The translations under genes were made by a program, and so were the position numbers. Under the pieces are notes generated by a model, which saw nothing but the letters and a program-made list of their open reading frames with translations, did no database searches and had not been told where the DNA came from. Of a DNA stretch of 64,000 nt, positions 10,120 to 18,946 are shown in pieces. Position 1 is the first letter of the stretch. Each line of letters opens with the position of its first letter. Source of the DNA: Marinomonas lutimaris. Its GTDB lineage: Bacteria; Pseudomonadota; Gammaproteobacteria; Pseudomonadales; Marinomonadaceae. The stretch is from contig NZ_JAHLLW010000005.1 of the NCBI RefSeq assembly GCF_019426345.1, forward strand, positions 1-64,000. Reading direction: 5' to 3'.

Positions 10120-11058
10120 ATGGAAGCGACTGCTTTTACGGCTATTTTGGATGTGTCCATCCCCGTTTTATTACTGATAGTAGTCGGGGCTTTTCTGCGT
10201 AATCGAGGCGTCATTGATGACAGCTTCATTGCTTCTGGTTCGCGCTTTGTCTTTGCTGTCGGCATGCCGACGTTACTATTTTTTAGCATGCTGGGGGCGA
10301 GTCCGAGTAATTTGATGTCATGGCAAATGCCGCTTTTTTTTGCGGTAGGTATACTGCTTACCTTCGGTTTCGCATGGTGGTTGTCGGGCAGAGCGAAGGT
10401 GCCAGAATACGAGCGTGGCATCTTTATTCAAATTGCCTTCCGCGGTAATACAGGCGTTTTCAGTTTAGCCCTTGTGGTGAACATGTTTGGCGACGAAGGC
10501 GTCGTAATTGGCGGTGTTTTGGCCAGTATTACGTCTGTTATGTTTAATGTGTTGGCCGAAATTGCGTTGTCGCGTTATCAAAAAGACCACACCATTAGTC
10601 ACAAAGCATTGTTTGGCACAATCGCGCGCAATCCGATGATTGTTGGTGTTGTGGCAGGCATTATCGTGAATCTGATCGGCTTGCCGATTCCGAGTCAGGT
10701 AGTGACCACAGGTAAGTATTTAGGCAGTGTGACCTTGCCCTTAGCTTTGCTTTGTATTGGCGGGTCATTAGCCACTAGTCGCTTTATTCTATCGCGTCAT
10801 ATTTCATTAGCGATTGCGGTTAAAGTTTTTATTAGCCCAGTGATTTTAACCTGCTTGGCTGCATTATTAGGTTTCTCTGAGCACGAGCAGTTGTATCTAT
10901 TTTTGTTCTTTGGTGCGCCCGTCGCAGCGTCAGCCTACGTCGTTTCTGTGGCGCACGGCAGTGACGGCAAAGTGACCGCGAATGCCATTGCCACATCCAC
11001 CTTAGTCGGCTCAGTGGTGATCGTATTTATCGCACCATTGCTGTTGGCGATACTTTAA
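10120..11058 (+). CDS. AEC-family transporter
   Basis: This 312-residue membrane protein has about ten hydrophobic segments and AEC (auxin efflux carrier/malonate-type) features, including FRGNTGVFSLALV near residue 108 and APVAASAYVVSVA near residue 265. The start at 10120 is chosen because GGGAGAG lies just upstream; an ATG at 10078 sits inside the preceding terminator. It is the closest relative in the window of the AEC protein at 17929; both share the FRGN-G-FS core. The substrate is probably an organic acid. Its neighbour is a D-2-hydroxyacid dehydrogenase. Confidence 0.88.
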   Translation: MEATAFTAILDVSIPVLLLIVVGAFLRNRGVIDDSFIASGSRFVFAVGMPTLLFFSMLGASPSNLMSWQMPLFFAVGILLTFGFAWWLSGRAKVPEYERGIFIQIAFRGNTGVFSLALVVNMFGDEGVVIGGVLASITSVMFNVLAEIALSRYQKDHTISHKALFGTIARNPMIVGVVAGIIVNLIGLPIPSQVVTTGKYLGSVTLPLALLCIGGSLATSRFILSRHISLAIAVKVFISPVILTCLAALLGFSEHEQLYLFLFFGAPVAASAYVVSVAHGSDGKVTANAIATSTLVGSVVIVFIAPLLLAIL

Positions 11059-11080
11059 ACGGACATAAGGAAATCATTAC

Positions 11081-12034
11081 ATGAGTAAAATTGACGTATT
11101 GGTCGTTTGGCCAAACCGCCCAGAACAAATGCAAATGCTGGCAGACACTTATGAACTGCACCGTTACGATCAGGCCTCAGCAGAAGAAAAAGCCGCCATG
11201 ATCGGTGCTGTTGGTGACAAGATACGTGCGGTGGCAACCACTCACGGGGGCGGATTTGACGAAACCTTATTAGCGCAATTGCCGAATTTGGAAATCGTCT
11301 GTTCATCCAGTGTGGGTCTGGATACCATCTGTGTGGAAGCCTGCCACAAGCGCGGCATTCCTGTTACAAACACACCGGATGTATTGACCGATGATGTGGC
11401 CGATATGGCGATGATGCTTACATTGACTACTCTGCGTCGCATGTTGCCTGCAGTGGATTGGATTCAGAGTGGTCACTGGGTCGAGAAGGGCATGATGCCA
11501 TTGAATACCTCCCTGAAAGGCAAGACTCTTGGTATTGTCGGCTTAGGACGAATTGGCAAGGCTATCGCAGCCCGTGCAGAAGCGTTTGGTATGAACGTCA
11601 GCTACTTCAGTCGCCAAGCCAAAACAGATGTCGATTATCGTCATTACGACGACCTAGTTGCCTTGGCAAAAGACGTGGATGTGCTGGCACCTGTCATTCC
11701 CGGTGGCCCCGCCACAGAAGGCTTAATTAGCCGAGAAGTTCTGAGCGCATTAGGTGAGGACAGCTACTTTATCAACGTTTCGCGTGGTTCCGTCGTTGAT
11801 GAACAAGCGTTAGTAGAGTTGCTCGAACAACGTGCGATCAAAGGTGCAGGTTTAGATGTCTTTGTCGACGAACCGAATGTACCACAGGCGTTACTGTCTA
11901 TGGATCACGTGGTCTTACAGCCTCACTGTGCTAGCGGCACTTATGAAACGCGTGCTGCCATGGCACAATTGGTAGTGGATAATCTCGCTGCGCACTTTGC
12001 AGGTAAACCACTGCTTACGCCCGTTATTCTTTGA
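11081..12034 (+). CDS. D-2-hydroxyacid dehydrogenase (NAD(P)-dependent)
   Basis: The 317-residue protein shows the D-isomer 2-hydroxyacid dehydrogenase layout. The nucleotide-binding GLGRIGKAIA lies near residue 150, the substrate Arg in NVSRGSVVDE near residue 235, the catalytic Glu in DVFVDEPNVP near residue 264, and the catalytic His in QPHCASGT near residue 284. These cytoplasmic enzymes interconvert 2-oxo acids and D-2-hydroxyacids, for example glyoxylate/hydroxypyruvate or tartronate semialdehyde-type substrates. It follows the AEC carrier by 22 bases, so the pair may import and oxidise a hydroxyacid. The exact substrate cannot be read from the sequence. Confidence 0.9.
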   Translation: MSKIDVLVVWPNRPEQMQMLADTYELHRYDQASAEEKAAMIGAVGDKIRAVATTHGGGFDETLLAQLPNLEIVCSSSVGLDTICVEACHKRGIPVTNTPDVLTDDVADMAMMLTLTTLRRMLPAVDWIQSGHWVEKGMMPLNTSLKGKTLGIVGLGRIGKAIAARAEAFGMNVSYFSRQAKTDVDYRHYDDLVALAKDVDVLAPVIPGGPATEGLISREVLSALGEDSYFINVSRGSVVDEQALVELLEQRAIKGAGLDVFVDEPNVPQALLSMDHVVLQPHCASGTYETRAAMAQLVVDNLAAHFAGKPLLTPVIL

Positions 12035-12043
12035 TTTTCTAGA

Positions 12044-12078
12044 TAAAAAAGCTCGAATTTCCATTAAGAAATTCGAGC
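12044..12078 (-). terminator. Terminator for the minus-strand TRAP/enolase operon
   Basis: A perfect 10-bp stem (12051-12060 with 12069-12078) is followed on the minus strand by TTTTTT. It lies in the gap between two convergent genes and would end the transcript of the enolase at 12147. Confidence 0.7.
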
Positions 12079-12146
12079 AAGCTAGAGCACAACTTTGCCT
12101 GAACATTGCTCCTTTAAGTCGGCAAGGCATTAAAGGATCAAACCTC

Positions 12147-13418
12147 TTAGAAGCGTGGTACGGTCCCTTTCCAGTCTGGTTGGTACTTGCGCATTTCCGC
12201 AACGTCATTACGAGCACGAATGCCACAGTTTTCGTAGTTTTTGGCTAACACAGCTAAGGCGTCTCTATCCAATTCCACACCTAAGCCCGGTTTCTCAGGG
12301 ACCACGACTGCGCCATTTTTGAATGGGATCTTGCCGCCGACAATCACTTCCTCTTCTTGCCAAGGGTAGTGTGTGTCGCAGGCGTACGTTAGATTATCAA
12401 TCGCTGCGGCGGCATGAGTCATGGCCATTAAGCTGATGCCTAAGTGAGAGTTGGAGTGCATTGATAGGCCGATGTCCCATGTTTTGCACAACTGTGCCAA
12501 TTCTTGTGTGGCTCTTAGGCCGCCCCAGTAATGGTGATCAGACAAAATAACTTGTACCGAATCCAGCTCGATGGCCTTTGGAATGTCAAAAAAGCCAATG
12601 ACATACATATTGGTCGCTAATGGAATGTCGGTCATGGCGCTTACTTGTCCCATGGCTTCTTGGCCGTGGGCAGGGTCTTCTAAATATTGCAGTAGTCCAT
12701 TGCCAAATTTGTCTAATAAGCGCTTGGTGGTTTCAACCGTCCAACCACCATTGGGATCAATACGCAGCGGTACATCTGGGAAGGCCTCGCGTAGTGCTTC
12801 TAGAGCTTCAATCTCTTTTTCTGGCTCGAACACACCCGCTTTGAGTTTGATCGATTGGAAGCCGTATTGATCAATCATTTTCTTCGCTTGCGCAACGATT
12901 TGCTCTGGCGTTACTGCTTCCCCCCACGTATCTACCCATGGATCTTCGGTAAAGCCATGGCGTTCAAACTTGTAGAATAAATATGCACTGTAGGCGACTT
13001 CATTGCGTACTTTGCCGCCTAATAAATCACACACAGGACGGCCTGTAATCTTGCCCATCAGGTCTAAGCAAGCGACTTCGAAGGCTGAGAAAATACGCGG
13101 CACTGTGGTTGCGCCCAATGTACCTGGGGCGATGTCTAGCCCTGAATTTGGATCGGGTAGAGTGACAACGGATTCAATTTTGTTACGGATCGCATTGACA
13201 TTGAAAACATCCATGCCCACTAGATGTGGCGCGACTTGGCGCAATTGACTGATGGTTTGTTCGTCACCATAACTTTCGCCTAAACCGTAATTACCGTCTT
13301 CGGTTTTTATTTCAATAATGGTGCGCAAGGCCCATGCTTCATGAACGCCATAAACATTGAGTAGTGGAGGATCGCGGAACGCAATAGGTGTAATTTCAAT
13401 TTGTTTTATACGTGACAT
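12147..13418 (-). CDS. Glucarate dehydratase-like enolase-superfamily enzyme
   Basis: This 423-residue protein is clearly related to, but divergent from, GudD at 6145. The acid-sugar dehydratase machinery is intact: KLKAG (KxK), DPNGGW, YLEDP, ATNM, Asp in LSDHHYW and His in SMHSNSHLGIS. It lacks the long GudD C-terminus. It is the last gene of a minus-strand operon with a TRAP transporter, so it probably dehydrates whatever that carrier imports: glucarate, an epimer such as idarate, or another aldarate. An AGGAGATAACC-type ribosome site precedes the ATG. Family is sure, substrate is not. Confidence 0.88.
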   Translation of the reverse strand: MSRIKQIEITPIAFRDPPLLNVYGVHEAWALRTIIEIKTEDGNYGLGESYGDEQTISQLRQVAPHLVGMDVFNVNAIRNKIESVVTLPDPNSGLDIAPGTLGATTVPRIFSAFEVACLDLMGKITGRPVCDLLGGKVRNEVAYSAYLFYKFERHGFTEDPWVDTWGEAVTPEQIVAQAKKMIDQYGFQSIKLKAGVFEPEKEIEALEALREAFPDVPLRIDPNGGWTVETTKRLLDKFGNGLLQYLEDPAHGQEAMGQVSAMTDIPLATNMYVIGFFDIPKAIELDSVQVILSDHHYWGGLRATQELAQLCKTWDIGLSMHSNSHLGISLMAMTHAAAAIDNLTYACDTHYPWQEEEVIVGGKIPFKNGAVVVPEKPGLGVELDRDALAVLAKNYENCGIRARNDVAEMRKYQPDWKGTVPRF

Positions 13419-13508
13419 ACGGTTATCTCCTGAGAAAATGGAGTCTTATCGATGGCTTTTGCCATCAATAAGAAGGTTAAAAATGTAAATGGTTAATATC
13501 CTACAGTG

Positions 13509-13631
13509 CTAGGCAAAACCTGCGGCGAGAGCAAACATACAAACGATTAGGATGGCGGCAACAACGCCCCCCGCAATCCAAGGCGCAACGCCATAACGGT
13601 CAATTTCAGACTGATTATCGTGACCAATCAT
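13509..13631 (-). CDS. 40-residue single-span membrane microprotein in the TRAP operon
   Basis: The reading frame starts with ATG 15 bases after the TRAP permease stop, has AGGAG at a good distance, and encodes 40 residues. It has a charged N-terminus (MIGHDNQSEIDRYG) followed by one hydrophobic helix of about 22 residues rich in Ala, Val, Ile and Gly. Predicted topology is N-in, C-out. It lies between dctQM and the GlucD-like gene, so it is co-transcribed and may be a small accessory of the transporter. I know of no named family for it. A GATGGC/GCCATC hairpin lies at 13451-13466 between it and the enolase. Confidence 0.68.
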   Translation of the reverse strand: MIGHDNQSEIDRYGVAPWIAGGVVAAILIVCMFALAAGFA

Positions 13632-13646
13632 AAATATTCTCCTAGG

Positions 13647-15725
13647 TTAATTTCCGAGCGCTTCGGGAAGCCAAAGGGCGATTTGAGGGAAGCTCATTAC
13701 CAGAATCAACCCGACAATTTGCAAGCCGATAAATGGCAACACAGAGATGAAGATTTCTTGCAGAGATATGTCTTTTGGTGCGACTGATTTGAGCCAGAAG
13801 CAGGCTGGACCAAACGGTGGTGATAAGAAGTAAATCTGAATGTTGAGAACAAACAGAATACCAAACCAGACTTTTGCTTGATCTGGTGTCAGTCCAAGCT
13901 CAGGCGCTAGGGTCATGACGACGGGGGCAAAAACAGGAACCGTAATTAGAACGATGGCGATCCATTCCATAAAGGTACCTAAAATCACCAAAATCAGCAT
14001 CATTACCAAGATCACGCCAATGGCTGGAATGCCAAGGTTCATAAACAGTGAGCGCATAAAGTCCGCGCCACCGATTAGATTGAAGATACCGACAAAAGAT
14101 ACGGACCCCAGTACCAACCAAATGATGGTGCCCACAGTGGCCATAGAACCAACTAAAGAAGCTTTCAGCATGGACCATTTAAATTCATGACGTACTGCAG
14201 AAACAATCATGGCACCCAAGGCACCCACTGCCGCCGCTTCGGTGACCGAAGCAATACCACCATAGATGGACCCCATTACACAGCCGATTAGCATAATGCT
14301 CAAGAATACTGCGCTCATACGAGATTTTGATAGCTTGCGCTCTTCGCCTGTTAGCTCGGCCACTTCTTTCGCCGTTGGCGCTAATTTAGGGTTAATGTGC
14401 ACACGAATCAGAACATACAATGCATAGAAGACAGCCAGCATTAGTCCAGGTACAGCCCCTGCCATAAACAGATCGCCAATGGCGACTTCAGCAGATAGAC
14501 CGTAAACGATCATGATGATCGAAGGTGGGATCAGGGTAGCCAAGGCGCCTGCAGCACAAATTAGGCCAATGGTCATTTTTCGGTCATAGCCTAAGCGTAG
14601 CATTTGCGGCAAGGCGACTAGGCCAAGCATCACAATTTCGCCGCCCATCACACCGGACATGGCTGCGAGAATAACCGCCACAACCACGGTCTGTACTGCC
14701 ACGCCACCGCGTAGATTGCCAGCGAATACTGACATGGCATCAAACAAATCTTCTGCGATACCAGACTTTTCAAGAATCGTTGCCATTAATACGAAGAATG
14801 GAATGGCAATCAGAGTGTAGTGATCAAGTAATGTTGCGGTGTTGGCGGATACTAGATATAAGCCCCGAGGGCCAAAGAAGGCAATCGCCATGACGACAGA
14901 GACTATCAAGGTTACGATACCTAGCGGCATACCTGTCATCATCAAAGACACCAGCATCGCGACCATAATTAAGGATATTACCCCTAAACTGTATGAGCGC
15001 ATGTCCAGTGCAGCGCTTGGGTCTAGGCTTTGGCCTACCGCTGAGAAGTAACCACTCACGCCATCGAAAATCGAGCCTGGTCCAGAAATATAAGCCAGTA
15101 CACCATTGATAAAGTATAGCGCCATAAACAGACCGACTAGTTTCACAGCTGCCTTAGCCCATCTGCTGTTTACGTGACGCCAAAGGTTAACGGTTAGCTG
15201 AGCGAGGTACATGAATCCACCCAGCATGAGTAAGGTTTTTAATAGCATCGGCATGGGGGAATTAAACGCACTACCAGTGCGTTCTATATGATCAATCGCC
15301 ATGTAGGCGCGCATAGAAGCATCGGATAGCAACAGAAATAGCGCAACAATACCAATGCTGGATGCAAATAGATCAAGACGCCATTGAGCTTTCGGGGAGA
15401 CAATATTATGAATCACCGTAATGCCTATATGGCGTTGCTTTAGGGTAATGTAGCCCGCAGAAAGCATCCAAGTTGCGGCGCACAGCACCATCACCACTTC
15501 AAATGCCCATTGTGTTGGCGAATTAAACATATAGCGGGCAACAACTTCCCATAAGGTGGCACCGGCTGCAACAAGGTAAAGCAGCGAAACCCCAATGCCA
15601 GAAAAGTGGCTAAAGTGATCTATGGGGGTGTATTTGAATTCTTCATGCTGCTGCGCATGCTCAATCGGGTTGTCGTCGGCAATTTCGACAATGTCATCAG
15701 CGTTGAGGCTTTGAGTTTTGGACAT
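13647..15725 (-). CDS. TRAP transporter fused permease (DctQ-DctM)
   Basis: At 692 residues this joins a DctQ-type four-helix domain (about residues 30-190) to a DctM-type large permease (about 225-690). The latter carries typical motifs such as FGPRGLY, AIPFFVLMATILEKSG, GVMGGEIVMLGLVALPQMLRLGYD (in part) and a Pro-rich FLSPPFGPACFWLK. TRAP carriers use Na+/H+ gradients to import organic acids. The ATG at 15725 is preferred over an in-frame GTG at 15734 because CAGGTGA lies just before it. The solute receptor is upstream and a GlucD-like enzyme is downstream. Confidence 0.93.
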   Translation of the reverse strand: MSKTQSLNADDIVEIADDNPIEHAQQHEEFKYTPIDHFSHFSGIGVSLLYLVAAGATLWEVVARYMFNSPTQWAFEVVMVLCAATWMLSAGYITLKQRHIGITVIHNIVSPKAQWRLDLFASSIGIVALFLLLSDASMRAYMAIDHIERTGSAFNSPMPMLLKTLLMLGGFMYLAQLTVNLWRHVNSRWAKAAVKLVGLFMALYFINGVLAYISGPGSIFDGVSGYFSAVGQSLDPSAALDMRSYSLGVISLIMVAMLVSLMMTGMPLGIVTLIVSVVMAIAFFGPRGLYLVSANTATLLDHYTLIAIPFFVLMATILEKSGIAEDLFDAMSVFAGNLRGGVAVQTVVVAVILAAMSGVMGGEIVMLGLVALPQMLRLGYDRKMTIGLICAAGALATLIPPSIIMIVYGLSAEVAIGDLFMAGAVPGLMLAVFYALYVLIRVHINPKLAPTAKEVAELTGEERKLSKSRMSAVFLSIMLIGCVMGSIYGGIASVTEAAAVGALGAMIVSAVRHEFKWSMLKASLVGSMATVGTIIWLVLGSVSFVGIFNLIGGADFMRSLFMNLGIPAIGVILVMMLILVILGTFMEWIAIVLITVPVFAPVVMTLAPELGLTPDQAKVWFGILFVLNIQIYFLSPPFGPACFWLKSVAPKDISLQEIFISVLPFIGLQIVGLILVMSFPQIALWLPEALGN

Positions 15726-15833
15726 AGTGTTCACCTGATCTATCAGCCTACTGCATGGGGAGGCTTATTTTTATGTGGAAGGTGCGACGGAGGGACAATG
15801 CCCAGCCGTCGCTAGTGGTAAATCACTCTTGGG

Positions 15834-16868
15834 CTAGAGTAGGCCTTTTTCGGTCATGAATTTAACGTGTGCTTTGTACACTTCTGTTGCCAGAGGTGAG
15901 GCACTACCAAAGGCTTCCCATGCTTCTTTTGCTATCTTACGGAAATCGTCACGCTCGGATTGAGGCCAGTCGATGACGGTAATGTCGCCTTTGGCTTTGT
16001 CGCGTGCGACCAGTTCTTTGTCTTTAGCATCTAGGTAGGTGCGTAGGTCCGCGTAGGCACTCAAGAACCATTCTGTTAGAGCTGCTTGGTCTTCTTTATC
16101 GATTTTGTTCCAGGTTGCTTCGTTGATGGTGAATTGCATAAAAGGCATTGAGTGAATACCTGGATAAATTGGAAATTTGGCGACCTTGTGCATGCCGCTG
16201 GCATCATTGTTTGCGTAAGCCGAGGAATCGGCGGCATCAATCACATTTTTCTCTAGAGCGGTGTATACCTCTGAGCCAGGTAGAGATACGGGCGCTGCAC
16301 CCGCACGACGAAACACATCTGCAGCGAGGCCTTCGGGAGAGCGAACTTTCAGCCCCTTCATATCAGCGACCCCACGAACCGGTACTTTTGATACGAAGGC
16401 TTCGCGTTTTTCAGAGCTACAGCCAATGACATGAACGCCGGGGTCGTATTTGTTGTACATTTTTTGTAGCAGCTCTTTACCGCCGCCTTGCATGCAAAAC
16501 TCTTCAATTTGGGCTGGATTGTCATAGCCTGCAATTAAGTCACCCATCAAGGCATAAGCGGGGTCTTTGCCTGCAAAATAGCTGGTTGCTGTTAAATCGC
16601 CATCCAAGATTCCCATAGAAACCGCCACAGGCGTTTCTTTATGTGAAACGACAGAGCCAATAGGTAGCAATTCTATTTGCAGGTCGCCTCCAGTCATTTC
16701 TTTTAGTTTAGGTATCCATATTTGATTTAAGCGAGTCAAACTGATGTGTGACGCATTAAAGCTGGTTTGGACCTTGAGTGTTTCAGCGTAGGTTGGTGCA
16801 ACCGAAAAGGCTAACCCTGCTGTAAGTAGCGTTGCTGTGAGAGTTTTAGGTATGGATGTGAGGGGCAT
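15834..16868 (-). CDS. TRAP transporter solute-binding protein (DctP family)
   Basis: The 344-residue secreted protein has a signal peptide ending near ALA-like PTYAE (about residue 29). It shows the DctP fold signature FVSKVPVRGVADMKGLKVRS with the substrate-contacting Arg near residue 175, followed by LPGSEVYTALEKNVIDAAD. It is the periplasmic receptor for the fused permease 110 bases downstream. The promoter region upstream contains two 16-bp repeats (16925 and 16957) shared with the divergent GntR gene, so induction by its ligand is likely. Confidence 0.92.
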   Translation of the reverse strand: MPLTSIPKTLTATLLTAGLAFSVAPTYAETLKVQTSFNASHISLTRLNQIWIPKLKEMTGGDLQIELLPIGSVVSHKETPVAVSMGILDGDLTATSYFAGKDPAYALMGDLIAGYDNPAQIEEFCMQGGGKELLQKMYNKYDPGVHVIGCSSEKREAFVSKVPVRGVADMKGLKVRSPEGLAADVFRRAGAAPVSLPGSEVYTALEKNVIDAADSSAYANNDASGMHKVAKFPIYPGIHSMPFMQFTINEATWNKIDKEDQAALTEWFLSAYADLRTYLDAKDKELVARDKAKGDITVIDWPQSERDDFRKIAKEAWEAFGSASPLATEVYKAHVKFMTEKGLL

Positions 16869-16924
16869 TGTTTTTCTCCTGATTTTTAGATTTATTGTTA
16901 GGAATTGCTCTTTTATGGTTTCTT

Positions 16925-16972
16925 ATATACTAATATATTAGTTGGTTTTGTCATTCATATACTAATATATTA
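16925..16972. promoter_or_regulatory. Paired palindromic operators between TRAP operon and GntR gene
   Basis: The 16-mer ATATACTAATATATTA occurs at 16925-16940 and again at 16957-16972, exactly 32 bases (about three helical turns) apart. The first lies within a perfect 14-bp palindrome ACTAATATATTAGT. The site lies in the divergent intergenic region of dctP and a GntR/FCD regulator, the standard place for autoregulated GntR operators. Binding by the neighbour is inference. Confidence 0.6.
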
Positions 16973-17062
16973 ATTTCAATGCGCAAGTCTTTTTTCTTTC
17001 GTGCTGCAAACGGCTCTGAGATAATGACTTAACTATTTAAGGCAAAATATGGCTTCAATCTT

Positions 17063-17779
17063 ATGAATCAGAAGAATAATTATTTGATTAAAAATTATTT
17101 AGAGCAGAGTAATGACTTGCCTCGTACTGCTGTTGATCGTGTGTATGATGATCTATTGCGTCGTATTGTAAGTTTGGAGCTTCCGCCAGGATCACAGCTT
17201 GTTCGTGGTGAACTATGTAGTGAGTATAAAGTCAGTCAAACACCGGTCAGAGAAGCGTTATTGCGGTTTGAACAAGTAGGTTTGGTGAATGTTAAGCCTC
17301 AGTCAGGTACCGAAGTATCTTATATAGATATAAAACAATTAGAGCAGAGTCACTTTCTTCGAGAGGCGCTGGAGTTTGAAGTAGTACGACAGTTAACGCA
17401 GATTCCAAATGAGGGAATTGTGTCTCAGCTGCGAGAAATTGTTGCAATGCAGGAGCAGGTTTCTACAGCAGAAAGTGATGACATCATTATGTTTGCTAAA
17501 CTGGATGAGCTATTTCATCGCTCAATGTTTAAGGCAATAGGGCATGAGCCTTTGTATAAATTGGTACGTTCAAGATCTGGTCATATGGATCGTGTGCGAC
17601 GCTTGCATTTGCCTTCTGAGGGGAAAATCCGCAGTGTTCTTGCTGGACATACGGCGATTATTGATGCGATAGCGAGTGGCTCACAAGATAAAGCCTTTGA
17701 GGCGATGCGTGACCATTTGGCGGGTACTATTTCACGAGTTCGTATTTTGCAGGAGGAATTTCCTGAGTATTTTTGCTAA
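17063..17779 (+). CDS. GntR-family (FCD) transcriptional regulator
   Basis: The 238-residue protein has a winged helix at about residues 23-88 (ELCSEYKVSQTPVREALLRFEQVGLVNV in part) and an FCD helical sensor domain at about 95-230. It is divergent from the TRAP/GlucD-like operon and probably represses it through the twin ATATACTAATATATTA sites. The effector would be an organic acid imported by the TRAP system. The ribosome site before the ATG is weak, so the start is not certain. Confidence 0.88.
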   Translation: MNQKNNYLIKNYLEQSNDLPRTAVDRVYDDLLRRIVSLELPPGSQLVRGELCSEYKVSQTPVREALLRFEQVGLVNVKPQSGTEVSYIDIKQLEQSHFLREALEFEVVRQLTQIPNEGIVSQLREIVAMQEQVSTAESDDIIMFAKLDELFHRSMFKAIGHEPLYKLVRSRSGHMDRVRRLHLPSEGKIRSVLAGHTAIIDAIASGSQDKAFEAMRDHLAGTISRVRILQEEFPEYFC

Positions 17780-17928
17780 ATGTTATGCTGATTTTTTATG
17801 TTCAATATAAAAATGTTTTGTGTGTCGACTCAACTAGTTGATGGAAAATTTGTGTAAAATACACCTTTCTATTTTTTGACGAAAGACTCTATGTTCATCA
17901 AGGAGTAGAGTGTTTTTTGAAGGAGTCT

Positions 17929-18870
17929 ATGTTGTTAGAAACGCAAAGCGTGATTTTAGATGTGGCCGCGCCAGTACTATTAATGATCGCGATGGGCGCA
18001 TTCCTACGCAGAATTCAGCTAATAAATGACGGTTTCATTTTAATTAGTTCGCGATTTGTCTTTCAGGTATCCATGCCCGCTTTATTTTTCTTCGGCATGC
18101 TGGGAAATAATTTAAGTGGGCTTATTAGTGCTAACTTAGCGGCGTATTTTCTTGCCGCGATTACGTTAACGTTTTTGTTTGCTTGGTTTATAGCCGTTAA
18201 ATTAGACGTTCCTGAACGACAGCGAGGCGTTTTTGTCCAGATTGCCTTTCGTGGTAATTGCGGGATATTTAGTGTTGCGTTAGTTGTGAACATGTTTGGT
18301 CAAGAAGGCGTAGCGCTTGGTGGTGTGATGTCTGGCTTGAGCGTTTTCTTGTTTAATATTTTAGCGGAAGTTATTTTAACCCGTTACAGCCACGGCAAAT
18401 TGCAGCTGGTTCCAGTATTAAAAAGTTTGCTGAAGAATCCTTTGATACTGAGTATTGTGCTTGGCGTGGTAGCAAATATTATAGGCTTGAAACTGCCTGT
18501 CTTTGTGGTTAAAACTGGTTCTTTAATTGGTGGTTTGTCTTTGCCGTTGGCATTGATTTGTATTGGTGGCTCCTTAGTCACCAGTGGATTTACTTTGCCA
18601 AAACATTTTCCTATGGCGCTGTTAAGTAAAGTTGCATTAAGCCCTATTTTGTTTACGGCTTTGGGTTATTTGCTAGGTTTTAACCAAAAGGAATTGTTGT
18701 TCTTGTTTATTTTTTTAGCAGCGCCAACGGCGGCATCAGCTTACGTTACTGCGGTTGCAAAAGGTGATGATGGAAAGTCTACAGCAAATGCCATTGCCAC
18801 AACGACGTTAGTTTCTTCCGTTGTGATTGTGGTGGGGATTCCTGCAATTATTTGGGCAACGGGCGGTTAA
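17929..18870 (+). CDS. AEC-family transporter
   Basis: The 313-residue membrane protein is the paralogue of the AEC carrier at 10120, sharing PVLLMIAMGAFLR, FRGNCGIFSVALVVNMFG and AAPTAASAYVTAVAKG-type motifs. About ten membrane spans are visible. The ATG at 17929 has AAGGAG five bases upstream; a TTG at 17917 would be the only longer start. It follows the GntR gene by 150 bases and ends in a bidirectional terminator. Likely substrates are carboxylates; the specific one is unknown. Confidence 0.87.
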   Translation: MLLETQSVILDVAAPVLLMIAMGAFLRRIQLINDGFILISSRFVFQVSMPALFFFGMLGNNLSGLISANLAAYFLAAITLTFLFAWFIAVKLDVPERQRGVFVQIAFRGNCGIFSVALVVNMFGQEGVALGGVMSGLSVFLFNILAEVILTRYSHGKLQLVPVLKSLLKNPLILSIVLGVVANIIGLKLPVFVVKTGSLIGGLSLPLALICIGGSLVTSGFTLPKHFPMALLSKVALSPILFTALGYLLGFNQKELLFLFIFLAAPTAASAYVTAVAKGDDGKSTANAIATTTLVSSVVIVVGIPAIIWATGG

Positions 18871-18885
18871 AGGTTACATACAAAT

Positions 18886-18926
18886 AAAAAGCCGCTGCTC
18901 ATATCAAGATGAGCAGCGGCTTTTTT
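18886..18926. terminator. Bidirectional terminator
   Basis: A perfect 15-bp stem (AAAAAGCCGCTGCTC and its complement, 18886-18900 and 18911-18925) has a 10-base loop. It has T-runs in both directions and separates the convergent AEC and oxygenase genes. Confidence 0.9.
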
Positions 18927-18946
18927 GTATTGTTGTTTTATCAGAA

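Noticed and set aside
13900..14190. Overlapping frames inside the TRAP permease gene on both strands
   Set aside because: Membrane-protein codon use gives such shadows; no ribosome sites or recognisable domains.
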